Positions 15,536 to 24,649 of a stretch of DNA of 64,000 bases are shown here, piece by piece. Every line of letters starts with the position of its first letter. Position 1 is the stretch's first letter. Under the pieces are notes generated by a model, which saw only the letters and a program-made list of their open reading frames with translations, was not told the DNA's origin and searched no databases. The DNA is from Marinobacter halodurans (GTDB taxonomy: Bacteria > Pseudomonadota > Gammaproteobacteria > Pseudomonadales > Oleiphilaceae), in assembly GCF_004327985.1 (NCBI RefSeq), contig NZ_SJDL01000006.1, forward strand, positions 1 to 64,000. Reading direction: 5' to 3'. The position numbers and the translations under genes are program-made.

Positions 15536-16837
15536 TTGAAAGAGGTCAGAGTCGGAATCTGCGGACTGGGAACCGTCGGTGGCGGTACATACAATGTGCT
15601 GACGCGCAATGCGGAGCTGATTGCCGGTCGGGCGGGGAGTCCGATCCGAATTAGTCGCGTGGCGTCCCGCAGGCGCCGCGACGATATTGACCTTGGCGAT
15701 ATCCCTTTCAGCAACGACATCTTCGAAGTGACCAGGGCCGATGATGTCGACATCGTCGTGGAACTGATTGGCGGTTACGACGTGGCCCGGGAACTGGTGC
15801 TCGCCGCCATCGAGAATGGCAAGCACGTCGTCACCGCCAACAAGGCCCTGATTGCCGTCCACGGCAACGAGATTTTCGAGGCGGCTGCCAAGCAGGGCGT
15901 GATCGTCGCCTACGAGGCGGGTGTTGCCGGCGGTATTCCGGTCATCAAGGCAATACGTGAGGGCATGGCCGGCAACCGCATCGACTGGATCGCGGGCATC
16001 ATCAACGGTACGGGTAACTATATCCTGACCGAAATGCGTGCCGGGCGTGCGTTCGACGAGGTTCTGAAGGAGGCCCAGGCCAAGGGCTATGCGGAAGCCG
16101 ATCCGACGTTCGACGTGGAAGGCATCGACGCGGCCCACAAGCTCACCATCCTGGCCTCGGCCGGTTTCGGGGTGCCGCTACAGTTTGAGCGCGCCTACAC
16201 CGAAGGCATATCCCGCATCACGCCCTACGACATCGCCCATGCCGAACTGTTGGGCTACCGCATCAAGCACCTGGGGATCGCCCGGCGCCGTGAAAACGGC
16301 ATCGAGTTGCGGGTCCATCCCACTCTGGTACCGCAGAGTCACCTGATTGCCCAGGTCGACGGCGTGCTCAATGCCGTGCTGGTGGACGGCGACGCCGTTG
16401 GTCAGACCATGTACTACGGCCCGGGCGCCGGGGATGAGGCCACCGCTTCAGCGGTTATCGCCGACATCGTCGATGTGGCCCGCAGCGTGGCGGCCGAAAG
16501 CCGGCAGCGCGTGCCCTACCTGGGCTTCGAGCCGGACGCCCTGGAAAACCTCGAAGTGCTGCCGATGGAGGATATCCAGTCCGCCTATTACCTGCGGATC
16601 CAGGCGCTTGACCGCCCGGGTGTGCTGGCCAAGGTTGCTTCCATCCTGAGCGAGCATGGCATCAACATCGAGTCGATCATGCAGAAGGAATCCGAGCTGG
16701 AAGACGGCAAGATTCCGGTCATCATCCTCACCCACACGGTGCAGGAGCGGCAGATCAATCGCGCCATCGAGGACCTGGAGGCGTTGTCCGATATCCAGGA
16801 AAAAGTGGTGCGTATCCGGGCTGAAAACTTCAACTGA
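15536..16837 (+). CDS. hom: Homoserine dehydrogenase
   Basis: 433 residues. Reduces aspartate semialdehyde to homoserine on the path to threonine and methionine. NAD(P)-binding GICGLGTVGGGTYNVL at the N-terminus; catalytic region with TANKALIA, EAGVAGGIPVIKAIREG, GIINGTGNYIL and DPTFDVEGIDAAHKL. A C-terminal ACT domain (about 350-430; YYLRIQALDRPGVLAKVASIL) points to feedback inhibition, probably by threonine. The TTG at 15536 gives the family N-terminus (KEVRVGICGLG) and a normal length. An in-frame GTG at 15491 would add 15 unlikely residues. It is followed by thrC. Confidence 0.93.
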   Translation: MKEVRVGICGLGTVGGGTYNVLTRNAELIAGRAGSPIRISRVASRRRRDDIDLGDIPFSNDIFEVTRADDVDIVVELIGGYDVARELVLAAIENGKHVVTANKALIAVHGNEIFEAAAKQGVIVAYEAGVAGGIPVIKAIREGMAGNRIDWIAGIINGTGNYILTEMRAGRAFDEVLKEAQAKGYAEADPTFDVEGIDAAHKLTILASAGFGVPLQFERAYTEGISRITPYDIAHAELLGYRIKHLGIARRRENGIELRVHPTLVPQSHLIAQVDGVLNAVLVDGDAVGQTMYYGPGAGDEATASAVIADIVDVARSVAAESRQRVPYLGFEPDALENLEVLPMEDIQSAYYLRIQALDRPGVLAKVASILSEHGINIESIMQKESELEDGKIPVIILTHTVQERQINRAIEDLEALSDIQEKVVRIRAENFN

Positions 16838-16864
16838 GACAGCGCGGCTGTCCATCGGTAATTC

Positions 16865-16890
16865 GGGTGGCGGAACAGGCACCGCCACCC
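16865..16890 (+). other. Perfect intercistronic hairpin between hom and thrC
   Basis: GGGTGGCGG (16865-16873) pairs perfectly with CCGCCACCC (16882-16890) around an eight-base loop. No T-run follows. The ribosome site of thrC (AGGA at 16896-16899) begins six bases after the stem. It may tune thrC translation, stabilise mRNA or act as a weak terminator. Confidence 0.5.
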
Positions 16891-16906
16891 CTGACAGGAT
16901 TTGATC

Positions 16907-18307
16907 GTGAGATATATCAGTACGCGCGGTAGCGCACCTTCCCTGGGTTTTGAAGACGTTCTCCTGACCGGCCTGGCGACCGACGGTGGGCTCTACGTCC
17001 CCGAGTCCCTGCCGAAGTTCAGCCTGGAGGAAATCCGCAGTTGGCGGGGGCTGTCCTACAGCGAGCTGGCCTTCCGGGTGATGTATCCCTTCGTCGAGGA
17101 TGCGATTCCGGCGGATGACTTCCGCGCCATGCTCGATGACACCTACAGCCAGTTTACCCACAAGGCGGTCGCGCCGCTGGTGCAGCTGGACAGTAACGAA
17201 TGGGTGATGGAACTGTTCCGCGGTCCGACGCTGGCGTTCAAGGATTTCGCCCTGCAGTTGCTGGGCCGTCTGCTCGACTATGTGCTGGAGAAGCGCAAGC
17301 AGCACGTGGTGATCATGGGCGCCACGTCCGGCGATACCGGTTCTGCGGCGATCGAAGGCTGCCGTCGTTGCGAGCACGTGGATATCTTCATCCTGCACCC
17401 GCACCAGCGTGTCTCCGAGGTACAGCGCCGCCAGATGACCACGGTGACGGGGGATAACATCCACAACATCGCCGTGAAGGGGAACTTCGACGACTGCCAG
17501 CGCATGGTCAAGGCCAGCTTCGGCGACCAGTCGTTCCTGAAGGGCAAGACCCAACTGGTGGCGGTCAACTCCATCAACTGGGCGCGGATCATGGCCCAGA
17601 TCGTCTACTACTTCCAGGCCTCACTCGCACTGGGCGGCCCGGATCGGAGCATGGCGTTCTCGGTGCCCACCGGTAACTTCGGCGATATCTTTGCCGGTTA
17701 CCTGGCGCGGGAAATGGGGCTGCCTGTCAGCCAGTTGGTGATCGCCACCAACCGCAATGACATCCTGCACCGGTTCATGAGCGGGAATCGCTACGAGCAG
17801 CAGAAGCTGGAACACACGCTGTCGCCGAGTATGGATATCATGGTGTCCAGCAACTTCGAGCGTTTGCTGTTCGACCTGCACGGGCGTGACGGCGATGCCG
17901 TACGTGACCTGCTCGAGCGGGCCCAGCAGGGGCCGGTCAGCATCGAAGACTATCGCTGGAAGAACGCGCGCAAGCTGTTCGACAGTGCTGCTGTGGATGA
18001 TGCCGGAACCTGCGACACCATCCGTGAGGTCTTCGAGGCCAACGAGTACCTGCTCGATCCGCACACCGCAATCGGTGTGAAGGCCGCACGCGCATGCCGT
18101 CGCGATCCGGCGGTGCCGATGATCACCCTCGGTACGGCACACCCCGCCAAGTTCCCGGATGCCGTCAAGCAGTCCGGTGTCGGTGTGGAGCCGGCATTGC
18201 CGCACCACCTGGCCGATCTGTTTGAACGGGAAGAGCGGTATACGGTGCTGGACGATGACCTCGATGCTGTGCAGGGTTTCATCGGGTCTCACTGGAAACA
18301 CGCCTGA
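16907..18307 (+). CDS. thrC: Threonine synthase
   Basis: 466 residues. PLP enzyme that converts O-phosphohomoserine to threonine. GTG at 16907, with AGGA seven bases upstream, gives the conserved N-terminus RYISTRGSAPSLGFEDVLL. The PLP lysine is in ELFRGPTLAFKDFALQ, followed by GATSGDTGSAAIEGC and the phosphate-loop region SVPTGNFGDIFAGYLA. The TTG six bases earlier is a less likely start. Downstream of hom in what looks like a hom-thrC operon. Confidence 0.95.
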   Translation: MRYISTRGSAPSLGFEDVLLTGLATDGGLYVPESLPKFSLEEIRSWRGLSYSELAFRVMYPFVEDAIPADDFRAMLDDTYSQFTHKAVAPLVQLDSNEWVMELFRGPTLAFKDFALQLLGRLLDYVLEKRKQHVVIMGATSGDTGSAAIEGCRRCEHVDIFILHPHQRVSEVQRRQMTTVTGDNIHNIAVKGNFDDCQRMVKASFGDQSFLKGKTQLVAVNSINWARIMAQIVYYFQASLALGGPDRSMAFSVPTGNFGDIFAGYLAREMGLPVSQLVIATNRNDILHRFMSGNRYEQQKLEHTLSPSMDIMVSSNFERLLFDLHGRDGDAVRDLLERAQQGPVSIEDYRWKNARKLFDSAAVDDAGTCDTIREVFEANEYLLDPHTAIGVKAARACRRDPAVPMITLGTAHPAKFPDAVKQSGVGVEPALPHHLADLFEREERYTVLDDDLDAVQGFIGSHWKHA

Positions 18308-18314
18308 TCGTCGA

Positions 18315-18334
18315 GCGGCCCCTGATGGGGCCGC
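18315..18334 (+). terminator. Strong hairpin between thrC and recJ, possible terminator
   Basis: GCGGCCCC (18315-18322) and GGGGCCGC (18327-18334) form a perfect 8-bp stem with a TGAT loop, seven bases after the thrC stop. It is followed by ATTGCATTC rather than a T-run, so termination would be inefficient or need Rho. Confidence 0.45.
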
Positions 18335-18363
18335 ATTGCATTCATAAGTCTGAAACCAACACT

Positions 18364-20115
18364 ATGACGCCACGCAAAATCGTCCGGCGTTCCCTGCCGG
18401 ACCAGCCTTCAGACTGGGGCCAGGCCCTACCTCCCTTGCTCAAGCGGCTCTACCTGGCTCGAGGGGTTCGATCCGAGGCCGAGCTCAACTATACGCTGCG
18501 GGAGCTGGCGTCACCGTTTGACCTGCGAGGCATCGGGCGGGCCGTTACCCTGATTGCTGATGCCATCCGCCAGCACCAGCGCATCCTGATTCTCGGCGAT
18601 TTCGATGCCGATGGCGCCACCAGCACGGCGGTGGCGATGCTCGGGTTGCAGATGATGGGCGCCACCTCCCTGGATTTCCGGGTGCCCAGCCGCTTCTCCG
18701 ATGGCTACGGACTGACGCCGGGCATCATTGAACGCCTGGAGGAAGAGGGGGCGCTGCCGGATCTGCTGATTACCGTCGACAACGGCATTGCGGCGGTGGA
18801 CGGTGTGGTCGCAGCCGTGCGCCGTGGCATTCGTGTGGTCGTCACCGATCACCACCTGCCAGGCGAAGCGTTGCCGGATGCGGATGCCATCGTCAATCCC
18901 AACCAGAAGGGTTGTCCGTTCCTGAGCAAGAATGCGGCGGGCGTCGGTGTGATGTTCTATGTGCTGACGGCGTTACGGCGGCATCTGGCGGAACAGGGCA
19001 TGTTCGAGGGCAAGGGACCGAACCTGGGCTGCCTGCTGGATCTGGTGGCGCTGGGCACCGTCGCCGACGTGGTGCCCCTGGACCACAACAACCGCATCTT
19101 CGTGGAGCAGGGTTTGCGCCGCATCCGTCAGGGTGAAGCGCGGCCCGGCATCCTGGCCCTGCTGGAAGTGGCCGGTCGGGATCATACGCAGATCAGCGCT
19201 ACCGACCTCGGCTTTGTGGTGGGACCGCGCCTCAATGCCGCCGGCCGGCTGGATGACATGAGCCTGGGGATCGCCTGCCTGCTGGCGGATTCCCGGGAGG
19301 AAGCGCGTCGCCTGGCGACGGAGCTTGACCAGATGAATCGGGAGCGCCGGAACATCGAGACCGGCATGAAAGAGCAGGCGCAGGAGCTGTTGGCGTCGCT
19401 GTCCCTGGACATCGAAGGTTTGCCCTGGGGGCTGGCGCTGTACGATCCGGACTGGCACCAGGGGGTGATCGGTATCCTGGCCGCGCGGATCCGGGAGCAG
19501 ACCCATCGCCCGGTCATTGCCTTTGCTCCCGATGACGGCGGTGAGCTGCTGAAGGGCTCGGCTCGTTCCATTCCGGGTTTGCATATCCGCGACGTGCTGG
19601 CCGCGGTGGACGCCCGCCACCCGGGACTGCTGAAGAAGTTCGGCGGCCATGCCATGGCGGCGGGTATGTCGATCGGCACGGACCGCTTGGAGACCTTTTC
19701 AGCAGCCTTCGATCAGGTGGTCCGTGAAACCATTACCGCCGACGCCCTGGAAGCGTCGATCACCACCGATGGCCCGCTGGCACCGCACGAGCTGACGCTG
19801 GAAACCGCCTACACCCTCAAGCGCTCCGGGCCCTGGGGGCAGCATTTCCCGGAGCCCGCTTTCGATGGCGAGTTCGAAGTCATCAATCAGCGCATCGTCG
19901 GTGAGAAGCATCTCAAGATGGTACTGCGACCCCAGGGGGGCGGCGCCGTGATCGATGGGATTGCGTTTAACACCGGAGCCGAAGTCCCGGATTTCACCCG
20001 CACCGGCGCCCGGATCGTCTACAAGCCGGATGCCAACACGTTCCGCGGACGCACCCAGTTGCAGCTGCTGGTGGACTACATCGAGCCGGCTGATTTCGGG
20101 ACGGAAGTCCGGTAA
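18364..20115 (+). CDS. recJ: Single-stranded-DNA-specific 5'-3' exonuclease RecJ
   Basis: 583 residues. Resects 5' ends in RecF-pathway recombination, mismatch repair and base-excision repair. DHH-family metal motifs are visible: ILGDFDADGATSTAVAM, LLITVDNGIAAVDGV, VVVTDHHLPGEALPDADAIVNPN, and VALGTVADVVPLDHNNR. The DHHA1 domain has FGGHAMAAGMSI, and a C-terminal OB-like region follows. The ATG at 18364 is chosen over the in-frame ATG at 18325, which would add 13 atypical residues. Directly upstream of prfB, as in Escherichia coli. Confidence 0.96.
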   Translation: MTPRKIVRRSLPDQPSDWGQALPPLLKRLYLARGVRSEAELNYTLRELASPFDLRGIGRAVTLIADAIRQHQRILILGDFDADGATSTAVAMLGLQMMGATSLDFRVPSRFSDGYGLTPGIIERLEEEGALPDLLITVDNGIAAVDGVVAAVRRGIRVVVTDHHLPGEALPDADAIVNPNQKGCPFLSKNAAGVGVMFYVLTALRRHLAEQGMFEGKGPNLGCLLDLVALGTVADVVPLDHNNRIFVEQGLRRIRQGEARPGILALLEVAGRDHTQISATDLGFVVGPRLNAAGRLDDMSLGIACLLADSREEARRLATELDQMNRERRNIETGMKEQAQELLASLSLDIEGLPWGLALYDPDWHQGVIGILAARIREQTHRPVIAFAPDDGGELLKGSARSIPGLHIRDVLAAVDARHPGLLKKFGGHAMAAGMSIGTDRLETFSAAFDQVVRETITADALEASITTDGPLAPHELTLETAYTLKRSGPWGQHFPEPAFDGEFEVINQRIVGEKHLKMVLRPQGGGAVIDGIAFNTGAEVPDFTRTGARIVYKPDANTFRGRTQLQLLVDYIEPADFGTEVR

Positions 20116-20118
20116 AAT
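20113..20118 (+). promoter_or_regulatory. Candidate -10 element for prfB
   Basis: TAAAAT overlapping the recJ stop codon, 64 bases before the prfB ATG. CTGATT at 20090-20095, 17 bases upstream, matches three of six -35 positions. Weak, by eye. Confidence 0.3.
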
Positions 20119-20181
20119 GCCCGGCCTGCCGGCATCGACGGCTGCGTGTCCGATTTATTCTTTTCGTCAAATGGATGCTAC

Positions 20182-21277
20182 ATGGAAATCAATCCGATAC
20201 TGAACACCATCAAGGATCTCCGGGAGCGCACTGAAGCGCTTAGGGGGTATCTTTGACTACGATCAGCGTAGTGAACGACTGGTCGAAGTAGAGCGCGAGC
20301 TGGAGGATCCCAGCGTCTGGGAAGACCCGGAGCGCGCCCAGGGTCTGGGCAAGGAGAGGGCCAACCTGGAACTGATCGTAAAGACTATTGATCGCCTGAC
20401 CGGTGGTCTGTCCGACGCCGAGGATTTGATCGAGATGGCGGCGGAAGAAGAGGACGAACAGGCCGCCGACGATATCCGGGCCGAGCTGGACGATCTGGAC
20501 AAGGATCTGGAAAAGCTCGAGTTCCGCCGCATGTTCTCCGGCGAGATGGACGAGAATAACGCTTACCTGGATATCCAGGCCGGCTCCGGCGGCACCGAAG
20601 CCCAGGACTGGGCCAATATGCTGCTGCGTATGTTCCTGCGCTGGGCGGAACGCCGTGGCTTCAAGGCCGACATCGTCGAGCTGCAGGAAGGGGAAGTGGC
20701 CGGTATCAAGAGTGCCACCATCCATATCCAGGGCGAGTACGCCTATGGCTGGCTGCGGACCGAAACCGGCGTGCACCGTCTGGTGCGCAAGTCGCCGTTC
20801 GATTCCGGTAACCGGCGTCACACGTCGTTCTCGTCCGTCTTCGTGTCGCCGGAAGTGGACGACAGCTTCGAGATCGAGATCAATCCGTCGGACCTGCGTG
20901 TTGACGTTTACCGGGCTTCCGGCGCCGGCGGTCAGCACGTCAACCGGACGGAATCGGCGGTGCGTCTGACCCACCTGCCAACCAACACGGTGGTGGCCTG
21001 CCAGGCCGGACGCTCCCAGCACCAGAACAAGGACCAGGCCATGAAGCAGCTCAAGGCCAAGCTGTTCGAACTGGAAATGCAGAAGCGCAACGCCGAAAAG
21101 CAGAAGCAGGAAGACGCCAAGTCCGACATCGGCTGGGGCAGCCAGATCCGCTCCTACGTCCTCGATGACAGCCGGGTCAAGGACCTGCGTACCAAGGTGG
21201 AAACCAGCAACACCCAGGCCGTGCTGGATGGTGATATCGACAAGTTCATCGAAGCCAGCCTGAAGATGGCCCTTTAA
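20182..21277 (+). CDS. prfB: Peptide chain release factor 2, expressed by programmed +1 frameshift
   Basis: 364 residues after recoding. RF2 ends translation at UGA and UAA. The frame from the ATG at 20182 hits TGA at 20254-20256 after 24 codons. The site reads AGGGGGTATCTTTGAC: an internal Shine-Dalgarno run, then CTT TGA C, the classical autoregulatory shift. When RF2 is scarce, the ribosome slips one base and continues at GAC (20255-20257) to the stop at 21275-21277. The tripeptide anticodon-like SPF ([14 protein letters not shown]) and the catalytic GGQ (residues 249-251, [16 protein letters not shown]) are intact. Downstream of recJ and upstream of lysS, the same order as in enterobacteria. 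Confidence 0.97.
20241..20257 (+). promoter_or_regulatory. RF2 programmed +1 frameshift site
   Basis: TAGGGGGTATCTTTGAC: AGGGGGT acts as a stimulatory internal Shine-Dalgarno, CTT (20251-20253) is the slip codon, and TGA (20254-20256) the in-frame stop. Spacing matches the well-studied Escherichia coli site. Confidence 0.95.
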
Positions 21278-21341
21278 TCTGCAAACCAACCGCGGGCCCG
21301 GTGCATCAAGCCGCCGGGCCTGAACACGTTAGCGAGAGATC

Positions 21342-22853
21342 ATGACAGACCAGACCCCCAACGCCGTAACGCATGACGAGAACAGGCTCATTGCCGAGCG
21401 TCGTGCCAAGCTGGCCGAATTGCGTGAGCAGGGCAACGCCTTCCCCAACGATTTTCGCCGTGACAGCACGGCGGCCGAGCTGCAGAAGGCCTACGGCGAT
21501 AAGTCAAAAGCGGAATTGGAAAAGCTGAGCGTTACTGTATCTGTTGCCGGTCGCATGATGCTCGATAGAAAGTTCTTCAAAGAGTTGGAAGATTATACGG
21601 GCCGCATCCAAGTGTATGCGCTGAAGGAAGTGCAGAAGGCGACCAAGCATTGGGATAGAGGTGACGTAATTGGTGTCCGAGGCAAGTTGTGCAAGTCTGA
21701 CAAGGGCGACCTGTACGTGATGATGGATGAGTACAAGCTGCTCACCAAGTCGCTGCGACCGCTGCCTGAGAAGCACAAGGGCCTGACCGACACCGAAATG
21801 CGCTATCGCCAGCGTTACGTCGACCTGATGGTGAACGAGGATTCACGCCGGGTATTCGAAGTGCGCTCGAAGATCATCAACAGCATCCGCAGCTACTTCG
21901 CCGAACGCGACTTCATCGAGGTGGAAACACCGATGCTGCAGGCGATTCCCGGCGGTGCCACCGCGCGTCCGTTCATCACCCATCACAATGCGCTGGGCAT
22001 GGACATGTACCTGCGTATCGCACCGGAGCTGTACCTAAAGCGCTTGGTGGTGGGCGGTTTCGAGCGGGTGTTCGAGATCAACCGCAACTTCCGCAACGAA
22101 GGGCTGTCCACCCGGCATAACCCGGAATTCACCATGCTGGAGTTCTACCAGGCGTACGCGGACTACAACGACCTGATGGATCACACCGAAGCCATGTTGC
22201 GTGAGGCGACCGAGAAAGTCCTGAAGTCGACGACCGTCACCAACACGCGCCTTCTGGCCGGTGGCGAAACCGAAACCGTGGAATACGATTTTGGCAAGCC
22301 CTTCGAGCGCCTGACCGTGTTCGATTCCATCCTGCGCTTCAATCCGGACATCACGGCCGAAGATCTGGCGGATGCCGACGCGGCCCGTCGTATTGCGTCC
22401 GATATGGGGATTCCGCTGAAGGAAGGCTGGGGGCTGGGTAAGGTCCAGATTGAGATTTTCGAGAAGACCGTCGAGCATCGCCTGATGCAGCCAACGTTCA
22501 TCACCGAGTACCCGACGGAAGTGTCGCCGCTGGCCCGTCGCAAGGATGCCAACCCGTTTGTCACCGAGCGTTTCGAGTTCTTCGTCGGTGGTCGCGAAAT
22601 CGCCAACGGCTTCTCGGAGTTGAACGACGCCGAGGACCAGGCCGAGCGTTTCCGCGAGCAGGTGGCGGAGAAAGAGGCCGGCGACGACGAAGCCATGTTC
22701 TACGACGAGGATTACGTGGCTGCGTTGGAATACGGCCTGCCGCCGACGGCCGGGGAGGGCATCGGGATCGACCGGCTGACCATGCTGCTGACCGACTCGC
22801 CGTCCATCCGGGACGTGATCCTGTTCCCGGCGATGCGTCCGGAAAAGGCCTGA
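21342..22853 (+). CDS. lysS: Lysyl-tRNA synthetase, class II
   Basis: 503 residues. Charges tRNA-Lys. N-terminal anticodon-binding OB fold (about 60-175), then the class II catalytic core: motif 1 near [20 protein letters not shown], motif 2 [20 protein letters not shown], motif 3 [13 protein letters not shown]. The ATG at 21342 follows AGCGAGAGATC. Part of the OB-fold coding region (about 21500-21690) has codon use unlike the rest of the gene: TCA, GTA, ATT, TTG and AGA codons and lower GC. The reading frame is intact, so the gene is functional in appearance. The usual prfB-lysS pairing is present. Confidence 0.97.
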   Translation: MTDQTPNAVTHDENRLIAERRAKLAELREQGNAFPNDFRRDSTAAELQKAYGDKSKAELEKLSVTVSVAGRMMLDRKFFKELEDYTGRIQVYALKEVQKATKHWDRGDVIGVRGKLCKSDKGDLYVMMDEYKLLTKSLRPLPEKHKGLTDTEMRYRQRYVDLMVNEDSRRVFEVRSKIINSIRSYFAERDFIEVETPMLQAIPGGATARPFITHHNALGMDMYLRIAPELYLKRLVVGGFERVFEINRNFRNEGLSTRHNPEFTMLEFYQAYADYNDLMDHTEAMLREATEKVLKSTTVTNTRLLAGGETETVEYDFGKPFERLTVFDSILRFNPDITAEDLADADAARRIASDMGIPLKEGWGLGKVQIEIFEKTVEHRLMQPTFITEYPTEVSPLARRKDANPFVTERFEFFVGGREIANGFSELNDAEDQAERFREQVAEKEAGDDEAMFYDEDYVAALEYGLPPTAGEGIGIDRLTMLLTDSPSIRDVILFPAMRPEKA

Positions 22854-22857
22854 GACC

Positions 22858-23598
22858 ATGAACCCGGCGGCCGAAGCCCTGCGACAGCAGCTCAAGCCCG
22901 ACCGCGGCTGGCTCGAACGTCTTGGTGACGAGTTCGAGCAGCCGTACATGCAGACGCTGGCTGACTTCCTGGCCCGGGAGGAGCAGGCGGGCAAGACGCT
23001 GTTCCCGGCCCGGCAGCACTGTTTCAACGCGCTGAACTCGACGCCTTTCGACAAGGTGTCGGTGGTCATTCTCGGGCAGGATCCCTATCACGGTCCGGGG
23101 CAGGCCCATGGTCTGTGCTTCAGTGTGCGACCGGGCGTCAGAACGCCGCCGTCACTGGTCAATATCTTCAAGGAAATCCAGGCGGAGCTGGGCATCGATC
23201 CGCCGGATCATGGCTGTTTGCAGCCCTGGGCCGATCAGGGGGTGCTGTTGCTCAACGCGGTGTTGACCGTTGTGCAGGGCCAGGCCGGCGCGCACCAGGG
23301 GCAGGGCTGGGAGCACTTTACCGACCGCGTGATCGAGCACATCAACGCCGAGCGTGAGGGCGTGGTGTTCCTGCTTTGGGGCAGCTATGCCCAGAAGAAG
23401 GGGCGGATCATCGATCGGAACCGGCATCTCGTTTTGCAGGGGCCGCATCCGTCTCCGCTGAGCGCGCACCGCGGCTTCTTCGGTTGTGGTCATTTCCGCC
23501 AGACCAACGACTGGCTGGTGGAAAAGGGGCGGCCACCCATCGACTGGGGCTTGCCCAATCAGGAAGAGCTGATCGCGCGATACAAAAAAGGCCGGTGA
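22858..23598 (+). CDS. ung: Uracil-DNA glycosylase, family 1
   Basis: 246 residues. Removes uracil from DNA. Water-activating loop [18 protein letters not shown], uracil-binding LLLNAVLTV, and the leucine-intercalation loop [16 protein letters not shown] with its catalytic His. Length is slightly above the 225-230 typical of the family, from a longer N-terminus. Starts four bases after the lysS stop, so it may be co-transcribed. Its last codons overlap a bidirectional terminator. Confidence 0.97.
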   Translation: MNPAAEALRQQLKPDRGWLERLGDEFEQPYMQTLADFLAREEQAGKTLFPARQHCFNALNSTPFDKVSVVILGQDPYHGPGQAHGLCFSVRPGVRTPPSLVNIFKEIQAELGIDPPDHGCLQPWADQGVLLLNAVLTVVQGQAGAHQGQGWEHFTDRVIEHINAEREGVVFLLWGSYAQKKGRIIDRNRHLVLQGPHPSPLSAHRGFFGCGHFRQTNDWLVEKGRPPIDWGLPNQEELIARYKKGR

Positions 23599-23614
23599 AT
23601 TACCGGCCTTTTTT
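23584..23614. terminator. Bidirectional intrinsic terminator between ung and the HDOD gene
   Basis: AAAAAAGGCCGGT, loop GAATT, ACCGGCCTTTTTT. The 7-bp GC stem has an A-run on one side and a T-run on the other, so it can stop transcription from both convergent genes. The left arm overlaps the ung stop codon. Confidence 0.92.
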
Positions 23615-23635
23615 GCGTTTGGCGTCTGTGCCGAC

Positions 23636-24469
23636 TTACTGAAGCAGCGCCATCGCCGCTTCCATCTCGGCATTCAGGTCTTCTTCCTGGCTCATGTCGA
23701 TGTTCGGATCCAGGCCCAGACGTTCGAACGCGGGGATGGTGTTCCAGTCCAGCTCCGTGAACGGATGCTCGGTGCCGGCGACCAGCTGCAGGTTGGCGAT
23801 CATCACCAGATCGGCGTAATCGGCCTTGGAGACGACGCGCTTGAAGTCCGTGAAATCGGCCGGGACGGACTGGAGCTCCGCCGGGAAATCCCATTTCTTG
23901 AGAATCCGCTGACCAATATCGGCGTGCAGTTCTTCGATGACCTTGTCCAGCATGATACTGCTGATCTGCACCTCGTTGTCTTCCACGTAGCGCAGGATGG
24001 GCAGCACACCAATCAGGTGGACCAGGCCGGCGAGCGTCGCCTGGTCCGGCTTGAGACGCGTGTAATGCTGGGCCAGCACATGGCAGATACCGGCCACCTC
24101 GGTACTGGTCTGCCAGGTGGCGCGCAGGCGTTTGTCGATCATGTCGGAAGTGGCCTGGAACATCTGCTCCATGGCCAGACCCATGGCCAGGTTGCTGGTG
24201 TAGGCCATGCCCAGGCGACTGACCGCCATGGTCAGGTTCTCGATCTGCCGGGAGCCCCGGAACAGTGGGCTGTTGCAGACGCGGATCAGGCGGGCGGAGA
24301 GGGCGGTATCGTTACTGATGACCTTCACCAGATCCTGTATGGAAGAGTCCTCTGACTCTGCAATTTCCCGTACCTGCAGGGCCACTTCGGGCAGGGTGGG
24401 CAGCACCAGTTTGTCGTTCTCGATCGCAGCGGTCAGATCGTCTCTAAGGGTTTCCGAAATCGTCGCCAT
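23636..24469 (-). CDS. HDOD domain signalling protein
   Basis: 277 residues, almost all HDOD domain (about 15-215: LPTLPEVALQVREIAESEDSS, KVISNDTALSARLIRVCNSPLF, LAGLVHLIGVLPILRYV). HDOD domains resemble HD phosphohydrolases but lack metal ligands, and act in signalling or stress control by protein contact. No output domain is attached. The ATG at 24467-24469 (MATISETLRDDL) is chosen for fit to family N-termini. Its ribosome site is weak, and upstream ATGs at about 24502 and 24601 are possible. It lies downstream of ygfZ on the same strand with a 180-base gap. Confidence 0.85.
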   Translation of the reverse strand: MATISETLRDDLTAAIENDKLVLPTLPEVALQVREIAESEDSSIQDLVKVISNDTALSARLIRVCNSPLFRGSRQIENLTMAVSRLGMAYTSNLAMGLAMEQMFQATSDMIDKRLRATWQTSTEVAGICHVLAQHYTRLKPDQATLAGLVHLIGVLPILRYVEDNEVQISSIMLDKVIEELHADIGQRILKKWDFPAELQSVPADFTDFKRVVSKADYADLVMIANLQLVAGTEHPFTELDWNTIPAFERLGLDPNIDMSQEEDLNAEMEAAMALLQ

Positions 24470-24649
24470 AGTTGAGATGTTCCATCCATCAGTGACTGGC
24501 ATAAAAGCAGGGCGCAACGCCGTTGTTGACCAGTTATAGCAAATAAATCCGGCCCGGGCCGTCACAAAACGTATCTGCAAGGGCGACGCAACGAGTGGCA
24601 CGGGCTTTCATCGTCCAGCCTGCGGGCTTTCGCGCTGTTCGCCCGGGGA

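Noticed and set aside
20254-20256. In-frame TGA in prfB as a sign of a pseudogene
   Set aside because: The surrounding sequence is the well-known RF2 frameshift signal, and the downstream frame encodes a complete RF2.
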